Origin: Betaproteobacteria bacterium | Lineage (GTDB): Bacteria; Pseudomonadota; Gammaproteobacteria; Burkholderiales; SG8-41 | DNA length: 16,722 nucleotides | Reading direction: 5' to 3' | NCBI GenBank assembly: GCA_029883965.1 | Contig: JAOUIN010000025.1 | Span: forward strand, 1 to 16,722 | Shown: positions 13,461 to 16,722 of the stretch, piece after piece | Position numbering within the stretch: position 1 is the first letter of the stretch | Layout of the letters: each line of letters opens with the position of its first letter | Program-made: the position numbers and the translations under genes | The notes under the pieces: model-generated | Databases searched by the model: none | What the model was told of the DNA's origin: nothing | What the model saw: only the letters and a program-made list of their open reading frames with translations

Positions 13461-14879
13461 TTATGGCGCAGGCGCGGCAGGCGGCGTGAGCGGGATTATT
13501 TCGCTGCGTTTCTTTCCGTTCAGCAGGAAGCGGGTCAGTATCTTGTAGGTATCCAGGTCGAAGCGGGGTCGTGGCGCGCTGTCCTGCAGCTCGTGCAACT
13601 CGTTTTCGCTGCGCACTGTGCCGAGAAAACACCACTGGTCGAGCACGTGCAGCTCGCTGGATTCGCCGTTCGCGGCGGTTTCGCGCACACCGATGCGGCC
13701 TGGGAAGGGCCAGGCGCGTACGCGCAGTCCGGCGAGGGCGGCGGCCAGCCGCAGCGCGTGCTCACGCGGCGTCTCCTGACCGGCGCAGACACCGCGGCAG
13801 CGCTTGATCTGGTATGCGAAGCAGGGGCCTGAGCGTTTTTCCAGACCGAGCAGGCTGTGGCACAACTGGTGCGTGGTGGCGATGTCGCGCAGCGCTTCGA
13901 TGGCGGTGCGCCGGTTGCGGAACAGGCCGTAGAGATCGCGGAATTCCCCGCCGTGCAGGTCGCGCGCCGACACCAGCTGCGGTGCAGTGCTGTGTGCATC
14001 GGACCGCCATTGCCATGCACACAGTTCGTTGGCGCGGCGCAATTGCCGGTTGTGCACGGGAGAGAGTTCTTTCACCAGCCGTGCCTCTTCGATCAGCGCG
14101 CCCAGTTCCCCCGCCGTCTGTTTCCAGTCGACACGTTTGACTTCGGCGGCGATGCGCATGTCCTTGTTGACGCGATGATCGCCGGAGAAGTGCGACATCA
14201 CGCGCGCACGCATGTTGATGCTCTTGCCGACATACAAGGGCACGTCGTTTTCACCGTAAAACAGATATACGCCCGGGCCCTCCGGGATATGGTCGAACAC
14301 GGTGTCGGGCAGGCCGGCCGGTACGGTGCTGACCTTGAGCAGCTTCGCCGTAGCCTCCAGTACTGCAGCCTCGCCCGGTTCAATTCGCCACTGCTGCGCG
14401 AGCTGCCACAATACGCGGGCATCACCCAGCGCGCGGTGCCTGGCATCGCAGGCGATGTGGTGGCGGCTCATCAGCGTATCGAGGTTGTGGCGCGCGTGCT
14501 GCGGGAAAAGCCTGCGCGACAGCTTGACGGTGCACAGTACAGGCGCGGTGAACGTTTTCTCCAGCCGTTTGAATTCGTTTTTGAGGAAGCCGTAATCGAA
14601 GCGCGCGTTGTGGGCGACGAGCACGCGCCCGTCGATGGCTTCATACAGTTCACGCGCAATGTCTTCGAACGGCGGTGCGGTCGCAACCATGTCATTGCTG
14701 ATGCCGGTCAGCGCCTGGATCATCGGCGGGATGCTCATGCCCGGATTGACCAGCGTTGACCATTCTCGGACGAATGCGCCGTTGCGCACTTCCACCAGAC
14801 CGACTTCGGTGATGCGGTCGTGCGTGGCAGTTGCCCCCGTCGTTTCCAGGTCGAGAAAAACGAGATGGCGGTCGAACAT
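13461..14879 (-). CDS. DnaQ-like 3'-5' exonuclease fused to a GIY-YIG (UvrC/Cho-like) nuclease
   Basis: A 472-residue two-nuclease fusion. Residues 1-165 are a DEDDh exonuclease like the epsilon subunit of DNA polymerase III, with 'FLDLETTG' (Asp10, Glu12), 'AHNARFDYGFL' (Asp95) and 'HRALGDA' (His148, Asp153). Residues about 196-280 are a GIY-YIG endonuclease domain: 'GPGVYLFYG' and 'PLYVGKSINMRAR' (Gly-Val-Tyr 202-204, Tyr-Val-Gly 215-217), with the catalytic Glu near 263-264. Four cysteines (339, 352, 360, 364) follow in the arrangement C-x12-C-x7-C-x3-C, as in the UvrC segment reported to hold an iron-sulfur cluster. There is no UvrC endonuclease-V-like or helix-hairpin-helix tail. Such fusions are often annotated simply as epsilon subunits; a role in DNA repair, analogous to Cho, is inference. 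It lies 30 bp after the IclR gene. Confidence 0.9.
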   Translation of the reverse strand: MFDRHLVFLDLETTGATATHDRITEVGLVEVRNGAFVREWSTLVNPGMSIPPMIQALTGISNDMVATAPPFEDIARELYEAIDGRVLVAHNARFDYGFLKNEFKRLEKTFTAPVLCTVKLSRRLFPQHARHNLDTLMSRHHIACDARHRALGDARVLWQLAQQWRIEPGEAAVLEATAKLLKVSTVPAGLPDTVFDHIPEGPGVYLFYGENDVPLYVGKSINMRARVMSHFSGDHRVNKDMRIAAEVKRVDWKQTAGELGALIEEARLVKELSPVHNRQLRRANELCAWQWRSDAHSTAPQLVSARDLHGGEFRDLYGLFRNRRTAIEALRDIATTHQLCHSLLGLEKRSGPCFAYQIKRCRGVCAGQETPREHALRLAAALAGLRVRAWPFPGRIGVRETAANGESSELHVLDQWCFLGTVRSENELHELQDSAPRPRFDLDTYKILTRFLLNGKKRSEIIPLTPPAAPAP

Positions 14880-14909
14880 CGTGGCGAAAGGGTGTGGCCG
14901 CCGCGGCGC

Positions 14910-15680
14910 TCAGCGTGGCGTCTGGTGGCCGATGGCGCGCGAGATGCGTTCCGCGGCCTGGCGCACGGACTCGGCCCAGGCTTTGCGGAAGCGCTCCGTG
15001 GGTGCCGAGACCGACAGTCCGGCGACCAGCTGGCCTTCGTCGTTGTAGACGCCGGCGCCGACACAACATACGCCACGCTCGGCTTCTTCATTGTCGAACG
15101 CGTACTGGCGGTTGCGGATTTCGTCGAGCTCGTGTTTTAGTTTTTCGGGGTCGGTCAGCGTGTTGTCGGTGTACCGCGGCAGGCCGGTACGAGCGGCGTA
15201 TTCGGCAACACGCTCCGGGGGATCGGCGGCGAGGAATATTTTTCCTACGGCAGTGATATGCAGCGGCGCATGCGCGCCGATGATCTGGATCACGCGCATC
15301 ATGGTGTTGCCCTCTGCGGTGCGCTCGATGTAGACGACTTCGTCGTTGCGGCGCACAGACAGGTTGACGGTTTCACCCAGCGAGCGGTGCAGGTCGTGCA
15401 TGAACGGCAGCGCTTCCTGACGCACGCTGATGCGCGACTTGACCAGGCTGCCCAGTTCAACCAGGCGTATGCCCAGGCGGTACATGCCCGGCTCGATGCG
15501 GTCGACCAGGCGGTTGTCGACCATGACGCCCAGAATGCGGTGCGCGGTGGAGGGGTGCAGCTTGGTGGCGGTGGCCAGTTGTTTCAGCGTTGCGGGTACG
15601 GCATGCAAGGAGAGCACATCGAGCAATTGCATCATGCGTTCGATGACCTGGATCGAGGGTTTACCGCTTTTTTCGGCCAC
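14910..15680 (-). CDS. IclR-family transcriptional regulator
   Basis: A 256-residue regulator. The N-terminal winged helix-turn-helix at about 9-75 ('PSIQVIERMMQLLDVLS', then 'LKQLATATKLHPSTAHRIL' with the recognition helix) is followed by a GAF-like effector domain, including 'GETVNLSVRRNDEVVYIER', 'APLHITAVGKIFLA' and 'ERGVCCVGAGVYNDEGQLVAGLSVSAP'. The last of these contains the Cys-rich, small-ligand pocket region seen across the family. IclR proteins usually sense an organic acid and control a nearby catabolic operon; the Bug-aldolase pair is the natural candidate here. The start is GTG 15680-15678 with only a weak ribosome binding site. It is divergent from greB, with an inverted repeat in the 116-bp gap. 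Confidence 0.93.
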   Translation of the reverse strand: MAEKSGKPSIQVIERMMQLLDVLSLHAVPATLKQLATATKLHPSTAHRILGVMVDNRLVDRIEPGMYRLGIRLVELGSLVKSRISVRQEALPFMHDLHRSLGETVNLSVRRNDEVVYIERTAEGNTMMRVIQIIGAHAPLHITAVGKIFLAADPPERVAEYAARTGLPRYTDNTLTDPEKLKHELDEIRNRQYAFDNEEAERGVCCVGAGVYNDEGQLVAGLSVSAPTERFRKAWAESVRQAAERISRAIGHQTPR

Positions 15681-15719
15681 GTTGTATTCCGGAGGGGGTG
15701 ATGAATGCTTTAAGTATGG

Positions 15720-15736
15720 ATTTTATATTATGAAAT
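15720..15736. promoter_or_regulatory. Near-perfect 17-bp palindrome between the IclR gene and greB
   Basis: ATTTTATA (15720-15727), one central T, and TATGAAAT (15729-15736) form an inverted repeat with a single mismatch in eight. It lies 40 bp upstream of the IclR start, within its likely promoter; minus-strand TATAAA and TTGGCT hexamers are nearby. The size and position fit an autoregulatory IclR-family operator. Predicted only. Confidence 0.4.
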
Positions 15737-15796
15737 TTAAACAGCCAACCCTCTGTCACTGCGGATGGGGGCGGATTTCGCTAAACTGCCCGTGCC

Positions 15797-16354
15797 ATGG
15801 CCAACCAGAACCGATCCGTCGCCGCACCCGCAGGTGTGCAGCCGGAAAAAACAACCGTCAAAAACTATGTGACGCCTGCCGGGTATGCGCGGCTCAAGCA
15901 GGAGTTGCTGCAGTTGCTGGATGTCGAACGGCCGGAACTGGTCAAAGTCGTCGCCTGGGCTGCGTCCAATGGCGACCGCTCCGAGAACGGGGACTATCTC
16001 TACGGCAAGAAACGTCTGCGCGAGATCGACCGCCGCATCCATTACCTCGGCCGGCGGCTGGACCAGTCGGTCGTCGTCGACCCTGCCGCACGCGGCGAGA
16101 CCGACCAGATTTTTTTCGGTGCGACGGTGGACTATGTCGATGCCGGCGGCAAGGAACGCACCGTGACCATAGTCGGCGTCGATGAGACTGATCCTGGACG
16201 CGGGCACGTCAGCTGGATTTCACCGATTGCGAGAGCGTTGCTGAAACGCCGGGTCGGCGATGTGGTCAGCCTGGCAACGCCCGGCGGGCCCGAGGACATC
16301 GATATTGTCGATGTCCGGTATGAGGCGTTTGCACCGACGGCGGCCGGGTCATGA
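15797..16354 (+). CDS. greB: Transcription elongation factor GreB
   Basis: GreB inserts its N-terminal coiled coil into the secondary channel of RNA polymerase and stimulates cleavage of backtracked RNA. In this 185-residue protein the first 20 or so residues are a variable leader. The coiled coil follows ('YVTPAGYARLKQELLQLLDVERPELVK') with the diagnostic loop 'AASNGDRSENGDYLYGKKRLREIDRRI' (about 55-81), whose acidic tip residues chelate the catalytic Mg2+. The FKBP-like C-terminal domain includes 'FFGATVDYVD' and 'GHVSWISPIARALLKRRVGDVV'. The 'YGKKRLREIDRRI' form and the overall length distinguish GreB from GreA. The start ATG 15797 has a TAAACT box at 15782-15787, so its leader may be very short. 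Its stop overlaps the next start codon (ATGA). Confidence 0.94.
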   Translation: MANQNRSVAAPAGVQPEKTTVKNYVTPAGYARLKQELLQLLDVERPELVKVVAWAASNGDRSENGDYLYGKKRLREIDRRIHYLGRRLDQSVVVDPAARGETDQIFFGATVDYVDAGGKERTVTIVGVDETDPGRGHVSWISPIARALLKRRVGDVVSLATPGGPEDIDIVDVRYEAFAPTAAGS

Positions 16355-16722
16355 CGATTTCGCTGTTTGCAGCATCACTGGCGGCGTGGCGGGCGACCAA
16401 CGGCATTCCCAGCCCGGCTGCGCCGCCGCTCGATGCCGTCGTCAAGCTGTCGATACGCGCGGTTGACGGCGCGCGTACCGCGGACACTCTGGGACCGGAC
16501 CGCGAAGGCACCGGCATCGTTATCGATGACCGTGGACTGATTCTGACCATCGGTTACCTGGTGCTGGAAGCGGCATCGGTGCTGGTGATGACCAGCGACA
16601 ACAGGATCTATCCGGCGAGCGTGGTCGGTTTCGACCATGCCACGGGTTTCGGCCTGCTGCGTGCGAGTCCGGCGCCGCCGTGTGCGCCGGTGGTGCTCGG
16701 AGATTCCAGCGAACTTGGAGAA
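16351..16722 (+). CDS. Trypsin-like (S1C fold) protein with degenerate catalytic residues, 5' part only
   Basis: The frame is open from ATG 16351 to the end of the window (124 codons), so the C-terminal part is missing. It overlaps the greB stop by 4 bp (ATGA), implying translational coupling. The segment 'EGTGIVIDDRGLILTIGYLV' (52-71) aligns with the beta-barrel start of HtrA/Deg proteases ('GSGxIIDxxGYILTNxHVV'), and 'IYPASVVGFDHATGFGLLRA' (86-105) with 'AxVVGxDxxTDLALLKI'. The catalytic His is replaced by Tyr69 and the Asp by Gly99, so proteolysis is unlikely. The Ser region lies beyond the window. No clear signal peptide is visible, although residues 4-13 are mildly hydrophobic. I recall similar pseudoproteases in Burkholderiales and Rhizobiales; their function is unknown. 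Confidence 0.75.
   Translation, partial: MTISLFAASLAAWRATNGIPSPAAPPLDAVVKLSIRAVDGARTADTLGPDREGTGIVIDDRGLILTIGYLVLEAASVLVMTSDNRIYPASVVGFDHATGFGLLRASPAPPCAPVVLGDSSELGE

Noticed and set aside
1..16722. CRISPR array, transposase, prophage or toxin-antitoxin locus
   Set aside because: No spaced direct-repeat array, no transposase or integrase motif and no paired small toxin/antitoxin genes were seen. The genes are housekeeping or common accessory types.

Overview
The window looks like a chromosomal segment of a GC-rich betaproteobacterium, probably Burkholderiales or a close relative. The reasons are a DUF3567 protein (a family I know essentially from betaproteobacteria), an orphan Bug/TctC-type periplasmic binding protein, the queA-tgt-yajC-secD-secF gene order, and an intergenic repeat of a type I recall from Burkholderiales genomes. 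The assignment is inference; no database search was run.

Layout. Positions 1-324 hold the 3' end of a PPOX-type flavoprotein gene. A tRNA-Leu(CAA) follows on the minus strand, back to back with a plus-strand run: queA, tgt, yajC, secD, secF, a DedA-family membrane protein and a hot-dog thioesterase (501-7091). QueA and Tgt are two steps of queuosine tRNA modification. YajC, SecD and SecF form the proton-motive-force-driven accessory complex of the Sec translocon. purB (minus) converges on this run. A Tat-exported multicopper oxidase diverges from purB. A 388-bp gene-free stretch with a structured repeat element follows, then an EamA exporter and the DUF3567 gene. From 11707 to 15680 four genes lie on the minus strand, in transcription order: IclR regulator, DnaQ-type exonuclease/GIY-YIG fusion, Bug binding protein, class II aldolase/adducin protein. 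The last two form a tight catabolic-looking pair. greB and an overlapping trypsin-fold gene, cut by the window end, run on the plus strand from 15797.

Most genes are ordinary housekeeping or accessory genes, and I found no CRISPR array, transposase, phage or obvious defence island. The points most worth attention are: (1) tgt has an in-frame TAA at codon 45 (1667-1669) where a conserved Glu is expected, while the rest of the frame is intact; (2) the protein translationally coupled to greB has a trypsin-like fold but Tyr and Gly in place of the catalytic His and Asp, so it is probably a pseudoprotease; (3) the DnaQ/GIY-YIG fusion carries the four-cysteine UvrC-type metal-cluster motif; (4) the repeat element at about 10120-10330 has a perfect 15-bp hairpin; (5) queA has a consensus -10 box only 7 nt before its ATG, suggesting a leaderless transcript.
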